64,000 nucleotides of DNA from an uncultured Clostridia bacterium (GCA_946500295.1 CAMMVF010000012.1:1-64000), one strand, 5' to 3'; positions 8,648 to 19,370 are shown, counted from the stretch's first letter. Numbers and translations: made by a program. The notes: generated by a model from the sequence alone, not told the origin.

Positions 8648-9982
8648 TTAAAGTCTTGCCTCAAGAGCTTCCTTCTGCTCCTCATAGCCAGGTTTTCCGA
8701 GCAGAGCGAACATATTCTTCTTGTAGCTCTCAACTCCGGGCTGGTTGAACGGGTTAACACCGAGGAGATATCCGCTGATAGCGCATGCCTTCTCAAAGAA
8801 GTAGATAAGATAACCGAGCTCAGCTTCGTCCATTCTCTCAGCAGTAAGTACAACATTCGGTACTCCACCGTCATTATGAGCGAGCACTGTTCCCTGGAAA
8901 GCCTTTTTGTTTACATAGTCAACAGTCTTTCCTGAAAGGAAGTTGAGACCGTCAACATTCTCGGGGTCTGTGCCGATAGTGATAGTTCTCTTAGGCTCGT
9001 TGAAGAGGACAACCGTCTCAAACAGAGATCTTCTGCCGTCCTGGATGTACTGACCCATTGAGTGCAGGTCAGTTGAGAAGGTAACAGACGCTGGGAATAT
9101 TCCCTTGTTGTCCTTGCCCTCACTCTCACCGAAGAGTTGCTTATACCACTCGCTCATCATGGTGAAGGCGGGCTCATAGCTCACCAAAATTTCTGTGGTG
9201 TAACCCTTTGCATAGAGGATATTTCTGATTGCAGCGTACTTGTAGCAATCGTTTGTGCTGAGGTCATCATTATCAAAATCAGACTGAGCTTTTGCAGCGC
9301 CAGCCATGAGTGCGTCGATATCCGCACCTGAAACTGCAATCGGAAGAAGTCCTACGGCTGTTAACACTGAAAAGCGTCCGCCTACGTCGTCAGGTACTAC
9401 GAAGGTTTCGTAACCCTCCTTATCGGCGAGTGCCTTCAGAGTGCCCTTTTCCTTATCGGTGGTGCAGAATATTCTCTCCTTTGCCCCGTCTTTACCGTAC
9501 TTGTTCTCGAGCAGTTCTCTGAACACACGGAAGGCGATCGCTGGCTCTGTGGTTGTACCTGATTTTGAAATCATATTTATAGATATGTCCTTACCCTCGC
9601 AGATGTCGATAAGCTCTGCAAGCGCTGTGGAACTGATGCTGTTACCGGTATAATAAATATCCGGTGTGTCCTTCTTCATCGCATTGTAGTTGGGCGACTT
9701 AATAAAATCTATTGCCGCTCTTGCACCAAGGTACGAGCCGCCGATGCCGATAACGATAAACACATCGGAATTTTTCTTGATTTTTTCAGCTGCTGCTTTA
9801 ATACGAGCGAATTCGTCTTTGTCATAATCACTCGGCAGAGTAAGCCAGCCGAGAAAATCATTACCAAGACCTGATTTATCATGTAGTGTTTTGTGAGCTG
9901 TTTTAACCTGTTCCTTTATTGCAACATACTCATCCTCGCTGACAAAAGCCTGAAGATGCTTGTCACTTAATTTAGTTGCCAT
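8648..9982 (-). CDS. pgi: Glucose-6-phosphate isomerase
   Basis: [50 protein letters not shown] upstream of ATG at 9982. Confidence 0.96.
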   Translation of the reverse strand: MATKLSDKHLQAFVSEDEYVAIKEQVKTAHKTLHDKSGLGNDFLGWLTLPSDYDKDEFARIKAAAEKIKKNSDVFIVIGIGGSYLGARAAIDFIKSPNYNAMKKDTPDIYYTGNSISSTALAELIDICEGKDISINMISKSGTTTEPAIAFRVFRELLENKYGKDGAKERIFCTTDKEKGTLKALADKEGYETFVVPDDVGGRFSVLTAVGLLPIAVSGADIDALMAGAAKAQSDFDNDDLSTNDCYKYAAIRNILYAKGYTTEILVSYEPAFTMMSEWYKQLFGESEGKDNKGIFPASVTFSTDLHSMGQYIQDGRRSLFETVVLFNEPKRTITIGTDPENVDGLNFLSGKTVDYVNKKAFQGTVLAHNDGGVPNVVLTAERMDEAELGYLIYFFEKACAISGYLLGVNPFNQPGVESYKKNMFALLGKPGYEEQKEALEARL

Positions 9983-10089
9983 TGTAATATCCTCCTTGCG
10001 TTCGGTCAACTGACCGATGTTACTGATATTATTTTACAATATCTCTACAATTTTTGCAAGGTAATATTGTTACTTTTTTCTGAACACAG

Positions 10090-11241
10090 TCAAAAGTGCA
10101 CGAGGTATGAAAACAAAAGCTGAAAAACCGCCCCGAAACTTATCTCTTCAGCGCTTTCAGCGGCTGTAATTTCGTACTCGCCCAAGAGCTTATCATTAAG
10201 ATAATACTGCACCTTTCCAACGCTGTCGCCCTTATTGACCGGAGCGGTTATCTCCTCGTTCATAGTGGTTTTTGAGATCACCTCTCCCTCCTTACCCTTT
10301 TCAACTAGGAAGCTTCCGTTTAAATTAAGCTCTACCGGCAGCTCTGAACTCATGGCACCGCTCACCTCAACTAATGACGGTAAATCATCGGGCTTTTGGG
10401 GGCTGACGCTTGCATAGCCTGCAAAAGCAAAATCCAAAAGCGCAGCCGCATCGTTGAAGCGCTCTTTTCCGGTGGCAGCTCCTAAAACTACGGCTATCGG
10501 CTTTAACCCGTCCCTCTCGGCAGTTGCAGTAATGCAGCAGCCTGCATCATCGGTAGTGCCGGTTTTCAGCCCTGTAATGCCGTTATAGGTTTTGAGCAAC
10601 TTATTCGTATTTACTATCTGGGTTGCTCCGTCTCTGAGGGTATCCATCCAAATGGTACAGTAGTTAAAAATCTCATCGTGCTTTATAAGCTCCCTTGACA
10701 TAACAGCCACGTCATAGGCAGAAGTAATGTGTCCGTCCTCGTCAAGTCCGTTGCAGTTTTTGAAGGTCGTGTCGTTCATTTTTAATTCTTTAGCCCTTTG
10801 ATTCATCTGCTCGACAAAGGCTTCCTCGCTACCGCTTATATGCTCGGCAAGGGCAACTGCGGCGTCGTTTGCGCTGGCGACAGTCGTAGCCTTTATCAAA
10901 TCATCCACGCTCATTACCTCGCCCTCTTCAAGCCAGATATCGCTGCCGCCCATTGAGGCGGCATGAGCGCTGGCGCTGACCATATCATCCATTGAAATCT
11001 TCCCGTTGTCGATAGCTTCAAACACCAGCAGTAAGGTCATGACCTTGGTTATTGAGGCGCAGGGGCGTTTGCCGTGGCTGTCCTTTTCAAACAAAATCTG
11101 GCCGCTGGCGCTGTCCATTAAGACAGCCGAGGGCGCCGTAATAGACTCGGCTGACAGAGCCTGTACCGGAGTAAATGCAGAGATTGTGAACATCAGAGCT
11201 GTAATGCAGAGGATTGAAATTACTGTTCTTAGTTTTTTCAA
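10090..11241 (-). CDS. dacF: D-alanyl-D-alanine carboxypeptidase (S11 family)
   Basis: Signal peptide; ASITKVMT (SxxK), SAND (SxN), KTGTT (KTG). Confidence 0.93.
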   Translation of the reverse strand: MKKLRTVISILCITALMFTISAFTPVQALSAESITAPSAVLMDSASGQILFEKDSHGKRPCASITKVMTLLLVFEAIDNGKISMDDMVSASAHAASMGGSDIWLEEGEVMSVDDLIKATTVASANDAAVALAEHISGSEEAFVEQMNQRAKELKMNDTTFKNCNGLDEDGHITSAYDVAVMSRELIKHDEIFNYCTIWMDTLRDGATQIVNTNKLLKTYNGITGLKTGTTDDAGCCITATAERDGLKPIAVVLGAATGKERFNDAAALLDFAFAGYASVSPQKPDDLPSLVEVSGAMSSELPVELNLNGSFLVEKGKEGEVISKTTMNEEITAPVNKGDSVGKVQYYLNDKLLGEYEITAAESAEEISFGAVFQLLFSYLVHF

Positions 11242-11342
11242 GTTACCATTTCCCTTCCGTAAGCCGTAGAATTTGTATTAATTTATATGACGAAGGGTAA
11301 GAGTATATGAACAGCCTCTGCATAGAAATAATCTGTAAAAAA

Positions 11343-12254
11343 TTATGGCAAGGTGTTTCCGGCTGCCTTATATATATCGTACCATTGACTGCGAGTAAGC
11401 TCTATATTTGCTCCGCTGCAAATTTCTTTGAGCCTTTCAGGGTTTGTTGTGCCTGAAACAAGCTGAATTTTAGCCGGGTGGCGCAATATCCATGCGGCAA
11501 CTATGGAGTTCTTGGTAACAGCGTACAAATCGGCAAGGTCTTGCAAGCAGGAATTAAGCACGGGGAATTTGGGGTTACCAACGAATACTCCCTCGAAAAA
11601 GCCGTACTGAAACGGCGACCATGCCTGAACGGTGATTCCGTTTAGTCTGCAATAATCCAGCGTCATACCGTCTCTGTCGCAGGCATTTTCGTTTTTCATA
11701 TTGGTATTCATGGCAAAGTCAATCATTCCTGTAAACATGGGTCCGAACTGGAGCTGGTTTACAACTATTGGTAAGCTTGTCCATTTCCTCAAAAGCTCAA
11801 GCTGCATGGAGTTGAAGTTGCTAACTCCAAAAGCGCCGACCTTGCCCTGCTCGTGCAAGGTAGAAAAAGCCTGAGCTATTTCTTCAGGTTCCAGCAATGC
11901 GTCCGGGCGATGCAGCAGCAAGATATCCAGTCGGTCAATATTGAGCCTTTTCAGGCTTCCTTCCACACTCTCGATAATATGCTCCTTTGACAAATCATAA
12001 TATCCGCTGCAAATACCGCACTTGCTCTGGATAATCATTTTACTGCGCTTTTCTGGAAAGAGGCTAAGATATTTGCCGAATACTTTCTCGCATTCTCCGT
12101 CTCCGTAAATATCGGCATGGTCAAAATAATTTATACCGCTATCAAGGGCAGTATCAATAAGAGAAAACGCCTTATCCTCATCAAGCTGATTGAGCCTCAT
12201 ACAGCCCATAATTACAGATGACGCCGAGTAATCGGCAAGGTGTTGATATTTCAT
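11343..12254 (-). CDS. Aldo/keto reductase
   Basis: NYFDHADIYGDGECEKVFG, LDILLLHRPD, GVSNFN. Confidence 0.94.
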   Translation of the reverse strand: MKYQHLADYSASSVIMGCMRLNQLDEDKAFSLIDTALDSGINYFDHADIYGDGECEKVFGKYLSLFPEKRSKMIIQSKCGICSGYYDLSKEHIIESVEGSLKRLNIDRLDILLLHRPDALLEPEEIAQAFSTLHEQGKVGAFGVSNFNSMQLELLRKWTSLPIVVNQLQFGPMFTGMIDFAMNTNMKNENACDRDGMTLDYCRLNGITVQAWSPFQYGFFEGVFVGNPKFPVLNSCLQDLADLYAVTKNSIVAAWILRHPAKIQLVSGTTNPERLKEICSGANIELTRSQWYDIYKAAGNTLP

Positions 12255-12402
12255 AATCCCACTCCTTGTATAATTTTTTATTAATGATTAAATTATTCGC
12301 TTAATAAAAGCTGTGCGGCTATATTCGTTACATCAAATAGCCAACAAAACTTCAATAGCTTTTATTAGCTGTATTCTAACATTTTAATTAAATATATGCA
12401 AG

Positions 12403-12438
12403 AAAAAGCCGCTAAACTGTGCAACATCAGTTTAGCGG
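12403..12438 (-). terminator. Terminator downstream of sortase gene
   Basis: Minus-strand CCGCTAAACTG..CAGTTTAGCGGCTTTTT. Confidence 0.8.
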
Positions 12439-12450
12439 TATTAAAACTTA

Positions 12451-13344
12451 TTATACTTTTTGGTCGGAAACCAGCACTCCGCAGACTAAATAGCGGTTTT
12501 CGGAATTGCTGCCGTCGCAGGTGCTGAGGGTGACTATTTTGTCATCGGTCGTGACCTCTACCCCGTCTCTCACATTTGCAATCGAGGACTGCGGGTTCAT
12601 AGCTTCATTCAAAAAGCTTTGGTATTCATTAGGCTGAGTAAAGTCGAAGGCATACATAATATGCCTGTCGTCATACTGAAATGCTGAGAAAATCTCGTAG
12701 GTGAGAACTCTGTCCTCAGTGAAGATATAGAAATAGGGATTTTTGTTAAAATACTCTGCATCCTCGTAATAGTGGAGATTTTGAAACATCGAGCCGTTTA
12801 ACATTTCGTGGCCGTAAATTAATGTGTTGGGGTCGCTGAAGTCCTTGGAGTTACATTTTTCAGTGTAGATAGTTCCGTATATGGAATAATTCTTGTAAAT
12901 ATCATGGGTGAGGTAGAAGGAGTCATCCTGCTCGGAAGCTTGCGCTATCGGATAGTCAACCTGTGTACCGGGTATATAAATCCAGGCATAAAGGTCGCTG
13001 TTGATCTCCCTCATATTGTCAAAGCTTACAGGGATTGAGGTGTAATTATAGTACTCGTTCCCGTCAGCATCGTACTCTATTACATACTCGCTTGTGACAT
13101 TATCGTTGTCAACGGTAGGATTAGTCTGATTAACGTCGGAAACAGGCTCGGTGACCTGAGTGTCACTTTGCTCAGTTGCAGGTATAGTCTGAGGCTGTGA
13201 TGAAGATGGGTTTTTAAATATATCTGTGTCGGGTGGTCCTGCACAAAAATTATAAGCCAAAACCGCAGTAAAAACCGCTACAATCACTGCCAGAGTAATC
13301 AAAACCGTTAAAACTTTTTTTCCGCTTTTCTTGCTCTTTGACAC
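12451..13344 (-). CDS. Class B-type sortase
   Basis: Single N-terminal TM; YPIAQ, LIYGHEM, VTLSTCD catalytic Cys motif, and a downstream Arg. Confidence 0.88.
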   Translation of the reverse strand: MSKSKKSGKKVLTVLITLAVIVAVFTAVLAYNFCAGPPDTDIFKNPSSSQPQTIPATEQSDTQVTEPVSDVNQTNPTVDNDNVTSEYVIEYDADGNEYYNYTSIPVSFDNMREINSDLYAWIYIPGTQVDYPIAQASEQDDSFYLTHDIYKNYSIYGTIYTEKCNSKDFSDPNTLIYGHEMLNGSMFQNLHYYEDAEYFNKNPYFYIFTEDRVLTYEIFSAFQYDDRHIMYAFDFTQPNEYQSFLNEAMNPQSSIANVRDGVEVTTDDKIVTLSTCDGSNSENRYLVCGVLVSDQKV

Positions 13345-13403
13345 CGGATTACCTCCAATTCACTTAAGAATAGATTTCGTCCTCAAATACCCTCAAGCAG
13401 TAA

Positions 13404-14045
13404 TCATCCAACTATCTCACAGATATCCAAAAGTGAATCCACAACAAGCGCTCCTGTCGAAGACAAATCCTCCCTGCTCTGGTGTCCGGCTGAGAGCAAA
13501 ACACACTCGGCTCCCAAAGCCTGCGACACCATATAATCCTGAACGCAGTCACCTATGACCAAAATGTCATCACTTCTCAAGTCATAGCTTTTGGCTATAG
13601 CCTGCGCTCTGCCGACCTTACTGTGTACATAGTGGTCGTCAGCTCCCGAGATCACATCAAAATAATCATAAAGCCCGTAGCGTCGAGCTCCGTTTTCAAT
13701 TACAGATTGCTGAGAACCGGAGACAAGAGCCTGAATCTTGTTTCTTTTGGAGAAATATTCAAGCAACTCCTGTGCCCCGTCCATTACGGGATTATCCCCT
13801 ATATGTTTCTGATAGCCCTGTTGAAACTCATGGGCTATGGTATCAAAGGAAATCTCATTTAGGTCAAAAATGTGCTCGTAGAACTTTGAAATAGGGGTAT
13901 CTATATAGCTTTTGTACTGCTGTAGATTTATCAGTGGCAGGCTGCGCTTTCGGAGCATGTCGTTGACAGACTCCAAAGCTACCTCGACGTCGTCAATCAG
14001 AGTACCGTTATAATCCCAAAATATACAGCTTGAATTAAGCCTCAT
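13404..14045 (-). CDS. HAD-superfamily hydrolase
   Basis: FWDYNGTLIDD, VIGDCVQD. Start taken at MRLNSSCIFW (14045). Confidence 0.9.
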   Translation of the reverse strand: MRLNSSCIFWDYNGTLIDDVEVALESVNDMLRKRSLPLINLQQYKSYIDTPISKFYEHIFDLNEISFDTIAHEFQQGYQKHIGDNPVMDGAQELLEYFSKRNKIQALVSGSQQSVIENGARRYGLYDYFDVISGADDHYVHSKVGRAQAIAKSYDLRSDDILVIGDCVQDYMVSQALGAECVLLSAGHQSREDLSSTGALVVDSLLDICEIVG

Positions 14046-14046
14046 C

Positions 14047-14583
14047 TCACTGCTCCATACCGATTTTAATTGCCTTTTTGTTGAGCTCCAACATATTTGC
14101 CTTGCGAGCTGGAACACATTTTTCTATAGCCTTGTAAAGTGATTCCTCGCTGCAAAAGCCGAGCTCCTTAAAGAGCTTTCCGACTAAGATAATGTTTGCA
14201 AGTCCCTTCAGTCCGTTTTCCTCGGCAAGCTTTGTAGCAGGCACATAGAAGGCTTTAACGTCCTCCCTGTCCACCTTTTTATCTATTAAAAAGCTGTCAA
14301 CAACCACTGTGCCGCCGGGAACTACTGTGTCGATAAATTTATCAAACGAGGGCAGGTTCATTGCGATTAAGGCATTCGGAGCAGTAACCAGCGGAGAGCC
14401 TATCGCCTTATCTGAAATACATACGCTGCAGTTTGCGGTACCGCCTCTCATCTCAGGACCGTAGGATGGTAGCCATGAGATTTCCTTATCCTCCATAAGT
14501 CCGGCGTAGGCTATTACCTTTCCGGCAAAGAGGATTCCCTGTCCGCCGAAGCCTGCTAAAATCATATTGTAATTTGTGCTCAT
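14047..14583 (-). CDS. korC: 2-oxoacid:ferredoxin oxidoreductase, gamma subunit
   Basis: [28 protein letters not shown]. Confidence 0.9.
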   Translation of the reverse strand: MSTNYNMILAGFGGQGILFAGKVIAYAGLMEDKEISWLPSYGPEMRGGTANCSVCISDKAIGSPLVTAPNALIAMNLPSFDKFIDTVVPGGTVVVDSFLIDKKVDREDVKAFYVPATKLAEENGLKGLANIILVGKLFKELGFCSEESLYKAIEKCVPARKANMLELNKKAIKIGMEQ

Positions 14584-15335
14584 TTCAGCCTTGCCCCCTT
14601 TTCTTCGTCCTTATATACTCCCAAGGGATAGTAGGGTATCATCTTTTCTCTGAGCCAGTCGAGAGCTTCAACCGGACTTAAACCCCAGTTGGTAGGACAG
14701 GTAGAGAGAACCTCAACAATAGAGAAGCCCTTTCCGTCTATCTGATTTTGGAAGGCCTTTTTGATGGCCTTTTTAGCGACGTTTATGTTCTTTACACAAT
14801 CTACAGCTACTCTCTGAGCCAGTGCTACTCCGTCAAGAGTGGAAAGCATCTCGCAAACTCTGACAGGATAACCTGCCGTATTTACGTCACGACCATAGGG
14901 AGTGGTCTGAGTCACCTGACCCGGAAGTGAGGTCGGTGCCATTTGACCGCCTGTCATGCCGTATATGGTGTTGTTTACAAATATAACTGTTATATTTTCG
15001 CCTCTGGTAGCGCTGTGCACCGTCTCAGCGGTACCAATAGCGGCAAGGTCGCCGTCACCCTGATACGTGAAGATTACGTTGTCGGGCTTAGCTCTTTTCA
15101 GTCCCGTGGCTACAGCCGGCGCTCTGCCGTGGGGAGCCTCTACCATATCGCAATTAAAATAATCATAATTCATTACGGCGCAGCCAACAGGCGACACGCC
15201 AACAGTTTTGCCCTCTACGCCGAGCTCGTCAATAACCTCTGCTACAAGACGATGAATAATACCGTGAGTGCAGCCGGGACAATAGTGGAAGGGAGCTGAG
15301 GTGAGAGCGTGCGGCTTTTCAAATACAACTGCCAT
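14580..15335 (-). CDS. korB: 2-oxoacid:ferredoxin oxidoreductase, beta (TPP-binding) subunit
   Basis: HYCPGCTHGIIHR, GDGDLAAIG, NNTIYGMTGGQ. Confidence 0.93.
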   Translation of the reverse strand: MAVVFEKPHALTSAPFHYCPGCTHGIIHRLVAEVIDELGVEGKTVGVSPVGCAVMNYDYFNCDMVEAPHGRAPAVATGLKRAKPDNVIFTYQGDGDLAAIGTAETVHSATRGENITVIFVNNTIYGMTGGQMAPTSLPGQVTQTTPYGRDVNTAGYPVRVCEMLSTLDGVALAQRVAVDCVKNINVAKKAIKKAFQNQIDGKGFSIVEVLSTCPTNWGLSPVEALDWLREKMIPYYPLGVYKDEEKGARLK

Positions 15336-16396
15336 TATTTTTCGCCTCCAAGCTTGATAATTTCATCCAGTACCTCTTCGGGAGTGGGTATCATTCCGCC
15401 TGTTCTGCCGTAAAATGCTACAGGCTTTGAGCAATTAATCGAAAGCTTTACATCATCAATCATCTGTCCCATGGACATTTCTACGCAGAGGAACTTCTTC
15501 GCAGTCTGAGCTGCCTTCTGAAGTGCATCTGTTGGGAAAGGCCAGAGAGTGATCGGACGGATAAGTCCCGCACGGATTCCCTGCGCTCTGGCAAGATCCA
15601 CTGCGCTGTGGGAAACTCTTGCGGAGGCGCCATAGGCTACTACGATGATATCCGCATCCTCTGTGAGGTACTCCTCAGCCATTTGCTCATTTTTCTTGAT
15701 TATCTCGTATCTTTCAAATCTTTCTTTTACGAGCTTTTCGAGCGCTTGAGGTGTGAGATAGAGCGAATTGATAATGTTGTGCTCTCTTTTGTTTTGGTGG
15801 CCGTTGGTAGCCCAAGGCTTTTCGGGAAGCTTTAAATCACTGCCGTCGGGAATCTCAACCGGCTCCATCATCTGACCGAGCATACCGTCTGCCAGTATCA
15901 TCGCCGGCATTCTGTACTTATCGCCGAGGTCAAACGCCTTACCGACCAGATTTACCATTTCCTGAACAGTCGCAGGAGCAAAAACCAAAATCTGAAAGTC
16001 GCCGTGGCCTGTAGCCTTTGTTGCCTGCCAATAATCAGCCTGCGAGGGCTGGATTCCACCGAGACCCGGACCGCCTCTCTGTACATTTATTATCAGAGCA
16101 GGCACGTCTGAGCCTGCCATATATGAAATTGCCTCAGTCTTAAGGCTTATTCCCGGTGAGCTTGAGGAGGTCATTGCACGGCATCCGGCGCTGGAGCAGC
16201 CCAAAACCATGTTGGCAGCTGCAAGCTCGGACTCTGCCTGTAAATATGTACCACCGACTTTCGGCATTCTCTTTGACATATATGCCGCAAGCTCTGTCTG
16301 AGGAGTTATGGGGTAACCGAAGAAATGGCGGCAACCTGCCTGAATAGCTGCCTCGGCAAGAGCCTCGTTACCCTTCATCAAAAATCTTTCTCCCAT
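15335..16396 (-). CDS. korA: 2-oxoacid:ferredoxin oxidoreductase, alpha subunit
   Basis: GNEALAEAAIQAGCRHFFGYPITPQTE, TSSSSPGISLKTEAI. Confidence 0.93.
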   Translation of the reverse strand: MGERFLMKGNEALAEAAIQAGCRHFFGYPITPQTELAAYMSKRMPKVGGTYLQAESELAAANMVLGCSSAGCRAMTSSSSPGISLKTEAISYMAGSDVPALIINVQRGGPGLGGIQPSQADYWQATKATGHGDFQILVFAPATVQEMVNLVGKAFDLGDKYRMPAMILADGMLGQMMEPVEIPDGSDLKLPEKPWATNGHQNKREHNIINSLYLTPQALEKLVKERFERYEIIKKNEQMAEEYLTEDADIIVVAYGASARVSHSAVDLARAQGIRAGLIRPITLWPFPTDALQKAAQTAKKFLCVEMSMGQMIDDVKLSINCSKPVAFYGRTGGMIPTPEEVLDEIIKLGGEK

Positions 16397-16417
16397 TTTC
16401 TCTTATCCTTTCTTAAC

Positions 16418-16624
16418 TTATCTTTCAACGGTTATTGCAAGATCGGGACACATTATTGCGCAGGATTTACATCCGATACACTTTTCCTCATCTATGAGTG
16501 AAGCCGGATGATAGCCTTTTGCATTTATTACATCGAGCTTTAATGCTATGATATGCTTCGGACAGGCATTCACACACAGCTCGCAGCCCTTGCAAAGGTT
16601 TTCATTGACCGTTATTCTGGGCAT
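16418..16624 (-). CDS. korD: 4Fe-4S ferredoxin-type subunit (delta)
   Basis: Two CxxCxxC clusters (CKGCELCVNACP, CIGCKSCAIMCP); RBS before ATG at 16624. Confidence 0.92.
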   Translation of the reverse strand: MPRITVNENLCKGCELCVNACPKHIIALKLDVINAKGYHPASLIDEEKCIGCKSCAIMCPDLAITVER

Positions 16625-16651
16625 TTTCTTTCCTCCTATCAAATTAAATAA

Positions 16652-16821
16652 TTTAAATCTTCGCCCGCGTGACAAGCTCGCTTGATCACGTCAGCGACGA
16701 TTGCAACCGTCGCCGGGGAGCTTTGCTCCTCAGGGTTTCGGTGGGGGATTATAACCCCCACCGAAAGACTGAATGGAACCCGCCGCCTACAGAGGCGGGG
16801 GACATCGGCGACTTGGTTATA
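16652..16821 (+). repeat. Copy A of interspersed multi-hairpin repeat (full length, about 170 bp)
   Basis: ATTTAAATCTTCGCC...GGCGACTTGGTTATA; shared with 43249-43368, 44733-44811, 53532-53601, 54759-54926 and 60677-60845. Confidence 0.95.
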
Positions 16822-16825
16822 TTTT

Positions 16826-17494
16826 TCAAAACGGAGGCTTAACTATTCGCTTGACCCCATAAAGGTTCGGCAAGTTAAGTTCGTTTATAAGCCTATTTTC
16901 CACCGCCGTAAACTTCAGCGGCAAACCGAGAAGACGAGCAGTCTGCTCGGCAAAGTCAACCGAGGAGATTATATCCTCGGTTGTGGTTAAGCCTTGGAGA
17001 TGTGAGTTGTTTATCACCGCTGTGGCCCTTATTCTGGAGGCGGACTCTATCTCCCTCAGGATTTGGGCGCACTCCTCCGGCGTAGAGGTTAAACTGCGAA
17101 ATCTGTTGATTACATAGCAGATTTCTTTATCCTCTATAGAGTTGATTTTTGCGCTGTACCTGCCGAGCGCAAAGGCGCCTGCATCATCTCCGCCCACGTC
17201 GCAGACGACATGGTCATCTCCAGGCTCAAAGATAGTATCCATCGCCGCCGGGAGGGAGGGATTGTCGAGGTTTGTCGAGACAAATATCGGCGCAGCCACC
17301 CTAATCCCTCGGCTTTGCAACAGCTCCTTATAATCACCGGTTCTGAAATACGGATTTACCACGTCCATGTCGGCTATGGTGACGCTCTCGCCACGGGAGG
17401 CTAAATCCAAAGCGATATTAAGCGAGAGGTTGGTCTTACCGCAGCCGTAGTGGCCGAGGATTATCGTTAAGCGTTTAAATTCAGTCATATTCAC
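16826..17494 (-). CDS. MinD/ParA-like P-loop ATPase
   Basis: LTIILGHYGCGKTNLSLNIALDLASRGESVTIADMDVVNPYFRT. Confidence 0.85.
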   Translation of the reverse strand: MNMTEFKRLTIILGHYGCGKTNLSLNIALDLASRGESVTIADMDVVNPYFRTGDYKELLQSRGIRVAAPIFVSTNLDNPSLPAAMDTIFEPGDDHVVCDVGGDDAGAFALGRYSAKINSIEDKEICYVINRFRSLTSTPEECAQILREIESASRIRATAVINNSHLQGLTTTEDIISSVDFAEQTARLLGLPLKFTAVENRLINELNLPNLYGVKRIVKPPF

Positions 17495-17503
17495 ACTTCA
17501 CAG

Positions 17504-18775
17504 TTATATTTGGTCGAGAGCCTGCTTAAAGTCGGCAAGCAAATCGTCAATGTCCTCCAGTCCGACTGACAATCTAATCATATCCGGACTAACTCCGCAG
17601 TCCTCAAGCTGCTCGTCGGTCATTTGGCGATGAGTAGTGCTTGCCGGGTGCAAAACGCTGGTTCTTAAATCTGCGACATGGATAACCATAGCTGCGAGCT
17701 TTAAAGACTCCATCAGCTTAGCCGCCTTCTCTCTGCCGCCCTTTACTCCGAAGGAAACAACTCCGCTGGTGCCGTTCGGCATATATTTTTTAGCAAGCTC
17801 ATAATACTTGTTGCTTTCAAGTCCCGGATAATTTACCCATGCGATTTTGTCGCTGCTCTCTAGGAATTTTGCAAGTGCAAGAGCATTTGCACAGTGGCGA
17901 GGAACTCTCAGGTGGAGAGTTTCAAGTCCTAAATTGAGCAAAAACGCATTCATAGGCGCAGCCTGCGCACCCATATCTCTCATAAGATGGGTTCTCGCCT
18001 TGGTTATATACGCCGCCTTGCCGAAAGCTTCGGTATATACAGTGCCGTGATAGGTTTCATCAGGCTCGGTGAGCATCGGGAAGTTGCCACTGTTCCAGTC
18101 GAAGTTTCCGCTGTCAACTATAGCTCCGCCGAGAGCCACAGCATGACCGTCCATATATTTTGAGGTAGAATGAGTGACAATATCAGCTCCGAACTCAAAG
18201 GGACGGCAGTTTATCGGCGTCGGGAAGGTATTATCCACTATTAACGGAACATTATGAGAATGAGCACAGCGCGCGTACATCTCTATATCCGTAACTACCA
18301 GAGAAGCATTGGTCAGTGTCTCGGTAAACACAGCCTTGGTATTTGGCTTGAACGCAGCCATAACCTCCTCCTCAGTAGCAGAGGGCTTCATAAAGGTGAA
18401 GTCGATGCCAAGCTCTCTAAGTGTTTTGTGGAACAAATTGAAGGTGCCACCGTAGATTGCACTGGCGCAGACTACGTGATCACCTGCGCGGCAGATATTC
18501 GTAATTGCCATCATTGACGCCGCTTGACCCGACGAGGTGAGCATAGCACCCACTCCGCCCTCGAGCGCCGCTATCTTCTTCTCTACTGCATCGAGAGTCG
18601 GGTTTGCAAGTCGAGTATAGAAAAATCCCGAAGCTTGAAGGTCGAACAGCTTGCCTAATGTTTCGGCGCTGTTGTATTTGAATGTTGTGCTTTGGACTAT
18701 TGGTACTACCCTTGCTTCGCCGTCACCCGGCTCATAGCAACCCTGCACGCAGATTGTATCCAATCCTTTACTCAT
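17504..18775 (-). CDS. metY: O-acetylhomoserine aminocarboxypropyltransferase / Cys-Met PLP enzyme
   Basis: PIVQSTTFKY..FFYTRLANPTLDAVEKKIAALEGG, HSTSKYMDGHAVALGG, RLSVGLEDIDDL. Confidence 0.92.
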   Translation of the reverse strand: MSKGLDTICVQGCYEPGDGEARVVPIVQSTTFKYNSAETLGKLFDLQASGFFYTRLANPTLDAVEKKIAALEGGVGAMLTSSGQAASMMAITNICRAGDHVVCASAIYGGTFNLFHKTLRELGIDFTFMKPSATEEEVMAAFKPNTKAVFTETLTNASLVVTDIEMYARCAHSHNVPLIVDNTFPTPINCRPFEFGADIVTHSTSKYMDGHAVALGGAIVDSGNFDWNSGNFPMLTEPDETYHGTVYTEAFGKAAYITKARTHLMRDMGAQAAPMNAFLLNLGLETLHLRVPRHCANALALAKFLESSDKIAWVNYPGLESNKYYELAKKYMPNGTSGVVSFGVKGGREKAAKLMESLKLAAMVIHVADLRTSVLHPASTTHRQMTDEQLEDCGVSPDMIRLSVGLEDIDDLLADFKQALDQI

Positions 18776-18799
18776 AAACATCACTCTTTCATAAGTTTA

Positions 18800-19300
18800 T
18801 TAAACAAATAAATCTTTTATTATTGCGGTCACTGCGTCCACTCCCATAATTACGAGTGCAACTACAAGTATCAGCAATATTATCGAAATTATTCTTACAA
18901 ACATTCGCTTGCGGGGAGACATATCCTCAAATTCATCCTCATTTTGCTCCGTCGCTTCATCGGCAGCTTCCAAATCCTCCTTAGCGGGGTTGATAGCGTT
19001 TATTCCGACCAGAACGTCAATCGCCTTGCCGTAGTAGGAATATGGAACTTCAATTCGGTATTTTGCATTATCAATTCCTGTAACTGCGTCTGCTGAGATT
19101 TCTTTTTTCTCCGCTCTGGATGCAAAAGGAATATTTTCATCACTCAAAGCAGCCGTTATTCTGTCCCTTTCAAAACCTGACGCAGACACAACGGCAACCG
19201 GAGTCGAGGGCTTTACACCCTTTTGCAACGGTTTTTTGCAGTTGGGGCAGACATCAATATCATCATAGAGTCGATGACAGCGGTTGCAGTAATTTTTCAC
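18800..19300 (-). CDS. Zinc-ribbon membrane protein, unknown function
   Basis: CNRCHRLYDDIDVCPNCKK; C-terminal TM. Confidence 0.75.
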   Translation of the reverse strand: MKNYCNRCHRLYDDIDVCPNCKKPLQKGVKPSTPVAVVSASGFERDRITAALSDENIPFASRAEKKEISADAVTGIDNAKYRIEVPYSYYGKAIDVLVGINAINPAKEDLEAADEATEQNEDEFEDMSPRKRMFVRIISIILLILVVALVIMGVDAVTAIIKDLFV

Positions 19301-19370
19301 GGGATAACCTCCTTAACTCATTACGCCTTTATATTATATCAGCACTAAACTCATATTGCAAATTATGACA

